A stretch of 64,000 nt of DNA from NCBI GenBank assembly GCA_029448655.1, contig JACCLO010000001.1:2232001-2296000 (forward strand). Direction: 5' to 3'. Numbering within the stretch: position 1 is the stretch's first letter; each line of letters begins with the position of its first letter. Origin of the DNA: Wolfiporia cocos (taxonomy: Eukaryota > Basidiomycota > Agaricomycetes > Polyporales > Phaeolaceae). The notes under the pieces were generated by a model. It saw nothing but the letters and a program-made list of their open reading frames with translations. It made no database searches and was not told where the DNA came from. Below are positions 10,424-20,890 of this stretch, in pieces. The position numbers were made by a program, and so were the translations under genes.

Positions 10424-13400
10424 ATGGTGATCTTCGCGCGTCCTTTGTCGCTGCTAGCTGGAGCTTGGCTGCTTCGTGTCGCGCTTGCCCAACCTTCTCC
10501 TGCAGTCCAAGAGCGTATCACTGCTGCTATCGCGAAAGCTGCTGTAGATTCTTCCGATGTTAACTACACCGATTTCGTGAATGTATTCATTGGAACCGAC
10601 AACTATGGAGACGTCTGGTGGGCTCTTTGATACTCGTAGACTATGACGGTGACCTCATCGTACATTTAGCCCTGGGGCATCGATCCCTTTTGGCATGGTA
10701 TGCCTCTATGTGGTCAAAGAGATACAGTTTGCTCACGGTGTGCGAAGGTCAAGTTCTCCACGGACATGACAGGCTACGCCCCGGCTGGTGTGTTCGATTT
10801 GGGTATGAGTATCCAAATAATCCAAACGATCGGACGCAGGCTACGTCACCGATCCATCTACCAAGATTCGCGGTTTGAGCCCGATGCATGATAGCGGAAC
10901 TGGATCTTCGCTTGGTACGCCTCATGTCCGTTGATGCGGTCGGGAATCCTGTGCCGACGGGGACACATAGGGACCTACGGCAACTTCGAGATCATGCCCC
11001 TTCTATGCCCCGGGGGATTCGATACCTGCACGGTGCGACTCGACGACCGCGAGCGTTACCGCAAGAACAATACCGATGCGAGTCTCTGCTCTCCACGGTC
11101 GCTTCTCATCCCGATTGAGTTGTCGTTTGTAGGATGCATACCCCGGCTACTTCTCGCAAACCTTGGACAATGATATCAAGATGGAGGCCACATCTACGCG
11201 CCGCGCTGGGCTGGAGCGTTTCACCTTTCCCAGCGGTTACAAGCCCTACTTCGTCTTAGATCTGGCAAATGACCTGCCTCAATCATTCGCCGGTGGGACC
11301 ATGAACATAGACCCCGATCTGGGCAGGATTACTATTGGAGGCCATTGGGGCTCTAGGCATGTCCCCCCTCTCAGGCCCGCGCTAACACCGCTGATCGTCT
11401 CCTACAGTTTTGGACCCGGATCGTTCCATTACCAAGCCTTTGCGTGCTATGATCTGCTCGATGGCGGCAATCAGGCTCTGGATGAATATGGCGTATGGAC
11501 GGGGGAGACGTAAGCGACAGTTCTAGTCGAGGCGCTCGCCCCAAGCTGAAGCGATTGTGTTCCAGATACGGGTTGGACTATTGGGACGACGCAAAGGGTC
11601 TCGGATTGACGCATATGAACCTCTCGATCAACCTGATTGGCGATGTTTATCAATCGGGTGCTCTCTTTTCATATGCAGGCGAACCGAGTGAGGTCAACAT
11701 CCGTGTTGGTATTTCCTTTGTGTCGGTCGAGCAAGCCTGCAGTAATGCGGAGACCGAGATCGGCGATGCGGGCTTCGAAGAGATTGTAGCACGCTCTCAG
11801 GCACTATGGAATGAGCATTTGAGCAGGGTCGAGATCGACTTCGCGAAAACGGAACCAAACATCACGGAGCTTCTGTACTCTTCTCTATACCGGGCATCCT
11901 TAACTCCTGTAAGTGCTCATGTTTTGTGTAACTTCACTCGGAGCTCTCAGTATACTATGAGAATAACGCCACAGACGAGACCCAAGGGGTTTTCGCTAAC
12001 ACCACGCACTTCTACTTCGACTCGTTATATTGCAGGTAAGCCGTGCTAACATTCTAAATTGAGCCCATGCTCACCTATACATAGCTGGGATACCTTCCGC
12101 ACTTTCTACCCTTTGATGGCATTGCATTCTCCGGTTGAATTTGCGCAGATCGTAGATAACTACATAGACAGTTATCTGACAAGAGGCTGGATGCCAGATT
12201 GCAGAGCGAATAATCTCCCAGGTTGGACGCAAGGAGGTGAATCTTTCCTTTTTCTTCTTCTGGCGAATACCTTCTGATCTGGCTTTGCAGGCTCGAGCGC
12301 GGACGTCATTGTAGGACACTTTGCAATGACCTACCACGATGAGGCGACAGCGCTTGGGATCGACCTCGAGCAGCTGTATGCCGCTATGCTTGCCGATGCA
12401 GAAGTGACTCCTCCGGAATGGAACATACAAGGGCGACAGGTCGGCGTTTACGCGTAGGTGCCTGTGGTGGCTGCGGGAAGTCCCATTCTAAGAGTCTCTG
12501 CAGGCAATACGGATATGTGCCGTTCGCCGTTCTTGACACGGCAAGTACCGGTCGTATGACCCGAGAAGGTAGCAGGACTCTCGAGGTATGTTCGAGTTGC
12601 GCACTTGTTCAGAACCGCTGTTGACGCTCCCCAGTATGTCTACGAGGATTTCGCTGTGCGGCAGGTCGCATTGCTCCTGAACAAGACGGAGGATGTCGCC
12701 AAATACACCAACCGCTCATACGTATGTATATACTCGAACGTCGGCTGATTATGGCTCATTGCGCGGATGCAGTTCTATTACAATGTCTGGGACCCGACAG
12801 TTGAAAGCGATGGCTACTACGGTGCGCTCCATGCCTGTGGGAAAGAGTTGCAGCTGATCTTAAATTCCCATAGGATTTGCTCAGAAGCGCTACCCTAACG
12901 GCACCTTCTATTACACGGATCCCATCGACTGCTCTCCTGCAGACCCGGATCAGAACAGAGAATGCTCCTTGCAAGACGACAACATCGTCGGCTTTTACGA
13001 GTCGTCGTCTTGGGAGTATAGCTAGTAGGTCCCATCTTCGATCAGGTCTCGCGTTGTCCTGACATGCACAGCTTCGTGCCCCATGATATGGCTGGCCTGA
13101 TACAGCTAATGGGAGGCAACGTAAGTTCGGACATTCTACCGTGAGGTTATGACTACGACTGACGGTATGCAGGCAACCTTTGTTGACCGTCTCGATCATT
13201 TCTTCAACGTAAGTTCACCCTCACCGGCCACATTATGAGACGCTGCCAACTGGATTTTCAGGCGAGCTACTTTAATGTCGGGAACGAGCCGTCGTTCAAT
13301 GTGAGTTGGTGCTACCGAGCTTCTCACCCTAATCATCGAAACGCCATTATGCAGACACCCATCAACTACCATTACGCAAATGCTCCGGTGAACAGCGTCG

Positions 13401-13965
13401 ACCAAGTGCACAATACCGTATTCGAGTACTTCGACATCAGTAAGTTGAGCTGTATGACGGGTTCGATATCAGCAGCTCACGCTGCGATCAATAGCACCCG
13501 CAGGATTGCCTGGAAATGACGATCAAGCCGCAATGGCCACTGTTCTCACCTGGCATCTCCTGGGCTTGTACCCAGGTAACTACGCACATTTGCCACTTGC
13601 ATCACGCATTACTGACACATTCCTGAGCAGTCCCGGGCACAACGGAAATCCTGGTCGTGTCGCCCTTCTTGCCGACCTACACCATCCACAACAGCTACCT
13701 CGGCGTGAGCACGAACATCACCGTTGCGAACTTCGACCCGCTTTCCGTGCAGCAGACGATCCCGCCTGGGGTCGCGGCGTACGTGAAGAGCGTCACGATC
13801 AACGGCGAGGTGCAGGCGAGCCGGTGCCACTTCGACTTCTACGACGTCTTCCGCAAGGGAGGGCAGGTCGTCATCGAGGTCACCGCGGACAAGGACGCGG
13901 CGAACGATTGTGGCGCATCTGTGCCGTACTCGCTGTCGACTGGGGGCTTCGACACCGTGCGGTAG
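10424..13965 (+). CDS. Glycoside hydrolase family 92, secreted alpha-1,2-mannosidase type
   Basis: About 21 exons encode roughly 800-830 residues. The N-terminus (MVIFARPLSLLAGAWLLRVA) is a signal peptide. Family motifs follow in order: FVNVFIGTDNYGDV then PGASIPFGMVKF and GYAPAG; YGNFEIMPL; PGYFSQTLDNDIKME; VNIRVGISFVSVEQA; NNATDETQGVF; SWDTFRTFYPLM; GWMPDCRANNLPGWTQGGSS; QYGYVPF; NVWDPTVESDGY; GLPGNDDQAAMATVLTWHLL; GTTEILVVSP; FRKGGQVVIEV. GH92 enzymes are calcium-dependent exo-acting mannosidases that trim mannans and N-glycans. Introns are 48-70 nt. Two lack GT and need GC donors (11078-11132 and 11357-11407) to stay in frame. With those the whole gene is open, so I treat it as functional. 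Some exons are under 40 nt. Confidence 0.93.
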
Positions 13966-14167
13966 AGACAAATGTGGACGCGCGTTATCACTACGCATGT
14001 GACATATTAGTGGCAATATTGTCCGGGGGGCAGTAAATCTCAATAATGGTATTACTAGAACAATAACAGCAGCCGAGAATGCAAAATAGTTGGTACATAA
14101 GCAATACAGGCATGATAGGGCGTGTCTAATTTCGTTACCATCCGAGGATCATGAGTAGGATTAGCCT

Positions 14168-16141
14168 CTACGTCCCCGATGTGGAAGGGCCTGCAGCAGG
14201 TTTTGCTGGTGGTCGGATCAGGAGAACTCCGGGGTTATTAGCATCAGGAATGACTGGAATGTGAAGGCTGTCCGGTGATTGTCAACTGGCTTAGAGTTAC
14301 GGGAAGCAAATTGTGGACGTACTCTTGCATATGTTTGGTGATCGCGAGCTTAAGAATGGGGACTCTCCCCAACGAGTGGTTTCCCCTCCCCGTGATGACA
14401 CGGAGCTCATTCGCGCCGGACTGCATCGCCGTATACAGCGCCTGCTCCACCCGCGCGATCGCCTCCTTGGCCTTCAAGCGATGGACATCAACCGTCTGCG
14501 GCTGCGGGGCCATATTATGCGCTAATTTCATCATCTAAGCAGACAGTCACAGCCGCGAAAGGGAGCCGACCAACCTTGGTAGTACCGCCTCTCCGCCTTC
14601 GCGTGCAGCTCCCGTGAGGTCACCTCTGCCTGGTCGCGCTCGACCTTCAGCTGGAACGCGCGCCAGTGCTCCCCGCCGCGCTGCGCCTCCTGCCACTCCC
14701 GCTCGAGCCGCTTCCTGTTCGCCTCGAGCGCGTCCGCCTGCTCCCTCAGCGTGTCCGCGCGGCGCACGATCCCGCTGTGCGTGTGCGCCGTGATGACGCT
14801 CGCGGCGGTCCCCTCCGACGGGTCGTCGGGGATGTCCTCCAGGTCCGGCTCCGGCGGGTACGGCGGCGGGGGGCTCCGATTCGCTTCGTCGCGCTCCACT
14901 TGCGAGCTGCCCGCTTTTCCTTTTCCTGGATCGTCCCCTGCCTCCTTGCCGGAATATCCCTCGTTTCCACCTGCACCGGGCACCTCCTCCTGCGGCGGCA
15001 AGACAGGGACGGGTTCCGGCTCGAGCGGCTCCAGAGGCGGTTCCGCGCCCAAGTCGTCGTCCGAGACGGGGCGCAGGCGTATGGGTATCGGCTCATGCTC
15101 TGGCAGCGAGCCATGGCTGAGCGTGGGCGTGCGGTCCGGGTCATCCACCTCGATGATCCTCACCGGGGGCAGCGAACGCGGCGTGGCAGGCCGCTCGAGA
15201 GGTGTAGTGAGCCCCGAGCGGTCGCGCTCGACATACTCACGCACGCCGCTGCCGCCGCTCGGCGTGGTGAGGCCGGACGCGCCTGCACCTGCGCCTAGGG
15301 ACCCCTCAGACCGGGCAGCGTAGTTGGGAAACGTCTCGAGCCCAGGCGTGTCGGGTATCACGGGCAGCGCGATGTACTCGAGCTCGGATGGGGTAGGAGG
15401 CGCCTCCATCGGGGGCGAGGTTGCGTGGACCGGCTGTGGCGACACGATCGGCGTCGGCGTCCGCTGTCGCTCCTGGCTCACAACCGTCTCAACCTCAGAG
15501 TGCTCGGAGAAGGAGCCCGGGAGCGGATGCGTGGTCGGGCGTCGCGCAGGGGCGGGCGTCGGCGGAGGTGGGGGGCGCGGGGGCGGAGGACGTGGGGGCG
15601 GAGGACGCGGGTGCTGCGTGAGTATGGGCCGCAAGCGCGGGCGGACCTGCGGCTGCAGCTGCGAGGACGGCGTGCGCACAGACGTGCTCCGCGCGGTATT
15701 CGTCGAGACACTCGTCGAGCCCGCGGGGACCTGCATGAACTGCACGCTCGAGGCGGAGCCGACCGTCCTGTACCGCCTGACGGTCGTGTACCGTCTGACA
15801 GACTGTGGCATGCTCTGCTGCACCTGCCGCCAGAACCGCTGGAAGCGGACGTCGTCCATGATGTCCAGGCCGACGTCGGAAAGCAGCATCCCGAGCCCCG
15901 TCCAAAGCATTACAATCGCAAGCCGCGTCGCGCTCGCCGTGACGAGGAGATCAACGAGGAGCCGGAAGCCATACGCGACATACGGGTCGAGAGAACGCGG
16001 GAACTTGATCAGAAAGTGGTGGAGGACGGCGCCCTCCCAGAGTCCGACGAGGGAGCCATTGACTCGGTGGTTGTGGTTGGATATGGCGTCGATCACTGCA
16101 CGCAGAGCAAGCCCAATGCCGATGGCGACGATGTTGTCCAT
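14168..16141 (-). CDS. Smr-domain protein with N-terminal membrane segments and proline-rich linker
   Basis: Exons 16141-14575, 14521-14323 and 14267-14168 give 621 residues. Residues 1-90 contain hydrophobic segments (VAIGIGLALRAVIDAI; FRLLVDLLVTASATRLAIVM), probably membrane anchors. Residues 170-480 are disordered, with a striking PRPPPPRPPPPRPPPPP tract. A coiled coil (ANRKRLEREWQEAQRGGEHW) leads into the Smr domain: TVDVHRLKAKEAIARVEQAL and VITGRGNHSLGRVPILK, ending NNPGVLLI. Smr domains are MutS2-like endonucleases. The usual LDLHG motif reads VDVHR here, so the glycine is replaced. The last intron (gtacgtcc..gacag) was chosen because it restores the C-terminal family pattern. The gene is convergent with GH92. 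Confidence 0.85.
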
Positions 16142-16410
16142 TGAACATAGCCGCAGGTCGTCAGACTTTCATAGCTTGAGCTTCACAATGACGGTGCGGC
16201 ACAAGTAGCAATGTAACTTTCTTGCGTAGCCGTAACCGTGGGAAATATCACGAGGCTATGTGGCCGGTTGATTGTGCGCTTAGCATTTATTGTCTCGGCT
16301 TGCCGTTTGCCCCGCCTTGCCTCCCTCTGTGCGTCTGTCAAATAATGGTATATGGAACGGCGATATGCTACAAAAAACTCATGGCTACAGTCTCGTGCTC
16401 AGTCTCAGTC

Positions 16411-18293
16411 TCACGCAAAGTCCAGCACCTCCACCCGCCCGTTCCTGTCCCCGATCGCTAAGCGGCCCATGGTGTCCTCGAGCGCAGTCGACGCGACCAT
16501 ATACCTCTTCCACATGATCTCGCTCATGTCGCATCTGCGCGCATAGAGCGCGTCGCCACACAGATGCAGCGCGTTCCTTTCACTGGTCGTCGCCCAGTCC
16601 TTCTCTGTCCACCTCTGCGCCGACTTCTGAAGCCCGTCGACTTCCGTGGCTACCATCATTCCTTCCTGTGACTGTGACTGCAGCTTGTCGTCCCGTGTCA
16701 GGTGGAATCCCACCAGGCAGCGTGCAGGGTACACAGAGCGCCGCTGGCTGACGTTCCGCGTCTCCGCCCAGAAGCCCTTCCCGCTGGGGCCGACGAGCAG
16801 GTCGCGGCAGGACGGCGCGACCAGAACGGCACGTCCACATGCTGCTGGCCTTGTGAACGGAAAGGGGTGTCTCTTCTCTTGTGAGCCTGGGGTCTTATGC
16901 GACGCACCGCTTGTACGGGCGCTGGGGAACAGGTCCATTTGGTGGACTACGTCGATCTCGTCACTTGACACTCGCGTGAGGACGGTCACGGGCTCCGTTG
17001 GCCACTCAAGGCGGTGGCTGTCCAACGAGGTGCTACGCACTACGATGGCTGCTTCACTGGCGACAAGGTCAGAAGTCATGAATACCGCCATCGCGCCTGC
17101 GTTCGCGACGCGCATGTTGTTGAAGGTAGGTGCGAGGCCCATCTCAAACGTAGTCGCACGAACGACCAGTAGATACCTGCCGATCACCTTCACCGCGAGA
17201 ACGGAATTCCCCTGTGAAAAGTGCTCGGTAAGCTGCTTCTCGAACCATCATTGACAACTTACACGCTCCCAAGTCTCTGACCCCGTAGCTTTATGTGTTC
17301 TGACCTCCATGGGAGAGGAAGTGAGCCATGTCTTCAGTGGGTCACTGAAAATGACGCAGTCTCCGTGCATGGCGTGCAGCGGGACAAGAGTATCGATAGG
17401 GCCTTTCAACATCGCGCAGCGTTCAAAGCGTCCATGGAACGTGTCGAGCGACAAGGCGCATATGTGTGGAGCTGGCTCCCTGTAGGGAACCTCAGTTGCG
17501 TCGTCATGCAGACGGGGATGGCCACTCACTCGACCGAGGAGTTAGCCACGAATGCGAGAACGGCCACGGCCTTGGGATCGTCGTTCACGATGACCTGCTC
17601 CGGCTGCACATCGCAGACCCACTCCGCCACCCGGTACACGTCGCCACAGTCGAGCGGCACCTCCCAGCACGTTATGATCCGCCCCACGACCGTGATCAGG
17701 AGCTCGCCGTTGTGGCCGGGCAGGAAGCACACGTGGCGGACGGACGGTTTGTGGGCCTCCGCCGAATCGTCGACGATGGTCCTGTACGCGTCAAACTCGA
17801 CGCGCCGGCGCGCAGTGGGATGTGGCGAGCACCAGTTCTCGTGGAACTTGGACGCGCGGAGCACCCGGGCCTCGAGGTCTCTGTCCGATAGCGCGCTCAG
17901 GTTGACATCCTTGCCCGGGACGGGCAGGCCCTGGTCTATGACCCGGCCCTTCAGGAAGTACAGCCACAGCCAGCGAGTCCTCGACAGGTCGCGCAGCTGC
18001 TTGCATGTCTGGGGGACGTCATGCGTGGGCCGGGGCATGCGGCGATGGCCACTCACCTTGCGCAACGCCAGCACGTCCCTCACGCCCACGTTGACGAGTA
18101 TGAGCAGCAAGACGTCGTTAGGGAGCGACTGGATGCCCGTCCGCTCCCGCCTGTGTGGCCCGATAATGGAGATATCGACGTCGCGCCTCTCGCCCGCGAC
18201 CGCGACGACCGCGACGACGGGCAGGCCCTCGGCGCATTTTGACGGAGGTCGCGTACTTCTGTGCTTCGTAGGGGGCGCTGCAGTCTTACCCAT
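16411..18293 (-). CDS. F-box protein with C-terminal propeller-like region
   Basis: At least four exons: E1 18293-18057, E2 from 18008, then introns near 17534-17485 and 17270-17215, with the stop at 16411. The F-box is IQSLPNDVLLLILVNVGVRD, followed after the first intron by TCKQLRDLSRTRWLWLYFL, then GLPVPGKDVNLSAL and HENWCSP. This is the standard layout of agaricomycete F-box adaptors for SCF ubiquitin ligases. The rest has repeats such as CFLPGHNGELLITVVGRIIT and ends GRLAIGDRNGRVEVLDFA, which suggests WD-like blades but without clear WD dipeptides. The ATG at 18293 (MGKTAAPP) is the first in frame; a further 5' exon is possible. Its 5' part is duplicated at 29990-30475. Confidence 0.75.
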
Positions 18294-18698
18294 TGCTGAG
18301 GATGAGGCTGCCGGGGCGTGGGGTATCCAGGTGAGAGATACGCAGGCTTCTTGAAGCGCGACAAGGGTCCCGTCGCTCGCGTGCACGAAGCTTGTCCCGG
18401 TAGAACAAGGGGACCTCCGTTTTGAGCAAGTAGGCCACAAGGCCCCAGCGCTCCGTTGCCTGGGAAATGAAAATAGGCGTGACCGACGCGCTCGTTACGC
18501 GTCAGCCGTGTCTAGGTCACACTCACGCGTCGGTGGCGCACCACTATTCTGGCTGTGTGGCATCATACGGATATCATTTGTCAGGATCAATAATCGGATG
18601 ATTACGCAATAACGTTCCGCTAACAATTGATCTCCGTCGCTGCCTCTGTTATCACTACATAGAGTCGACCAGCAAGCTGATGCTGCTCGTCGTGCAAC
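18294..18698. promoter_or_regulatory. Bidirectional spacer between F-box gene and kinase 5' fragment
   Basis: The spacer is shared with 30261-30501: both copies hold the blocks acgcgctcgttacgcgtca and cactcacgcgtcggtggcgc or close variants. The copy here has about 70 extra bases near 18570-18640. Conservation of the acgcgt-containing blocks in both copies makes them candidate promoter elements, or simply reflects recent duplication. Confidence 0.4.
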
Positions 18699-19055
18699 AT
18701 GACTGACTCACAGTCGTTCGATCCCACCGCAGATTCGCTCAACTCACATCTTCTCTCTACAATCGATGTAACCAATTCCAATTCCTCCATTATGCCTCCC
18801 GGCGCTCAGACCGAACTGGGGCAACACGTAAGCCACTGGCTCTATCGGTATCACGTTGCAATGGAGGTGCCCCTGAAGCGAATGCCGATATACAAGATTG
18901 GTCCATTTCTTTTGGGAGGAAACGTGCGACGACAGATTGCTCTAACTTAATACGATGCAGCGATCCTCTGAGAGACTGGTACGGGTGGCTAAAATGCTCC
19001 CACGTCATTGCCTAGGAATGGCAGCCAACAACAAAGGCGTCCACGCGTTGACATT
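18699..19055 (+). pseudogene. Truncated 5' copy of the TKL-like kinase gene
   Basis: The first exon (MTDSQSFDPTADSLNSHLLS, then YRYHVAMEVPLKRMPIYK) and the start of the second (RSSERLVRVAKMLPRHCLGM) are clearly paralogous to the intact kinase gene at 30502. The exon 1 donor is lost: the intact copy has AAG then gtctgt, but here AAG is followed by attggt. Homology stops near 19055 and no catalytic domain follows. Immediately beyond is the end of the minus-strand DUF6533 gene. It is a non-functional duplicate. Confidence 0.75.
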
Positions 19056-20890
19056 CAAGTAACCTCCCGAAATTCAACTCTGCTCCCGAGGCCACTCCCT
19101 CTCAGCTCCAGGGAAAAAGACGTAGGTAGAAGCTCGTGTGCCTCCACGGACTGCGGGTCGCTCTCATTGACTACGTCAATGCCTATGTCGCGGACGATTT
19201 CCGAAATCACGGGTGTTTGAACCTCTGCGCTATTGCGCGCTTCCACGAGTGCACGCACACTGAGGAGAAGATGCGCGCCCTGTCAGTGAGTTGTTCAGGT
19301 TATCATGCCAGACTTCGTCAGATGAGGTGCACGCGTGGAATTTGATTGAGGCAATAGAGAGGCTGCATACCGAGTACGAGAATATGGCCACGATCCATCT
19401 GTGTAAAAGAGGGCCGTCAACAGAGCGTCGTTGAAATAGGAACATGTGTACGGGCACGCACACACCGGCCACGTTTTGTACGAGGGAATCAGACATAGCT
19501 GCAGAGATGGTGCATATTGCTATGGCGACTGATTCCAAGATAGGGTATACACTCATCAGTGTCGCTCAGGGACGCATAAGAGGCGGGCCACTTGCCCAGA
19601 ATTCTACATCTGACGCGTGAGTCATTGAAGGTGAGCAGGTAGATGCGACCAACACGAAATAGTATATGGTGCCGTCGCGCCAGATGCGCTGTAGAATTGG
19701 TATCTCGCGCAGGTTGCGATACGAGTAGCACTTCACTGACATCATCACAAAGAGCACGGCTATGGTGATGTCAACAACTTGCATACAAGGTGCTGTCTGC
19801 TGCGAGAGGCACATACTCTCAAATGCTAGCACTGGCACCCTGGATCAAAATTGGTCACAATCCCTTTCACAATCTATAAGCAGAAATATGCCAAGCTCAC
19901 CAGTCCGCATGGGAAATGGCGGGAGCATTGGTAAGGTAGCAGCCCTTGATGGGCCAGTCAGATGGGAATGGCCTGATGTCTTCGAGGAAGTCCTTGTAGC
20001 TAAATCCATTGACGATAGCGAGTGCCTTTATACAGCGTATCAGCCTAGATGATCACGAAGAGACTTAGTGTCGACACACCAATATCTCTCCTGGTCATCG
20101 ATATGGTTAGTGTGCTTTATTTCAGTCTGTAAAGTTATCCACCAGAGAACATGGCACCTAGAAGCACCAGCGCTGAGAATATTGTGAGTTTTACACACCG
20201 CGTATGTAGTCGCCGATGTTACCAGATCGACTCTGTCCGTACAATGCATACAACCTAAGCATGAGGCTTATCTCGATGCTGAGCGTAAGGATATCAATGG
20301 CACTGATGTGCACATCATCAGGTGCTTCTGACTGCAGAAAGTGGAAGTACCGACACAATGTTGAAGATCAGTGCTGGTCGACAGCTGGTAGCTCTCAATA
20401 TTAAGCACAGCAACGGGAAATGGAGACATACTACGGCGGTACGATTCGGAAGGTGATGAATCTATGTGAAATATGAGACACGCAGATCAATAATTTGCTG
20501 TGGTGATGGCATACAACTGCACGAATAGACCGAAATATCTTGAAACAAGATACAAAAACTTTGGAACGGTGTCAGCCGACCTATATAAGCTTATGTCAGT
20601 AACCGCAGACTAAAAATCAATCCGAAACATGCTTACCTCCAAATTAAGACAATCTGAGATGTGATGATGATTAAGCGAGGTCTTGCAGCATGTAAACTAG
20701 GCGAACCTCATCATTCAATGAATGTACAAGGTCATACAGCAGCCAAGTTGTCGCTGCGGCTATAGATTGTTATTCCATGTTAGTATCAACAGCTAACAAT
20801 GATTCACCGTGAGGCTAGCCTACAGGAATGGCAGGTGATGATCCGTGATAGTCTCACGAGCTCTGCAATGCTTGGCTCAGCGGTGCCCAT
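19055..20890 (-). CDS. DUF6533-family seven-helix membrane protein, copy 1
   Basis: A multi-exon minus-strand gene starting ATG 20890 (MGTAEPSIAELVRLSRIITC). After a 64-nt intron come AATTWLLYDLVHSLNDE, a 17-nt micro-exon (20637-20653) giving IVLIWR, then PKFLYLVSRYFGLFVQ, SAIDILTLSIEISLMLRLYA followed by LYGQSR, VLFVMMSVKCYSYRNLREIP and IWRDGTIYYFVLVAS. The tail reads ARNSAEVQTPVISEIVRDIG to the stop at 19055. This is the DUF6533 layout (W.YD.. DEV.LIW .. YL..RY .. LRLYALY .. RDG..Y), a basidiomycete family of unknown function. Not every intron was resolved, so I cannot exclude a frameshift. Paralogous to 26745-28500. Confidence 0.65.

Noticed and set aside
15324..16208. Long plus-strand ORF rich in glycine opposite the Smr gene
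   Set aside because: It is the GC-rich antisense shadow of the proline-rich linker; no start context or motif.
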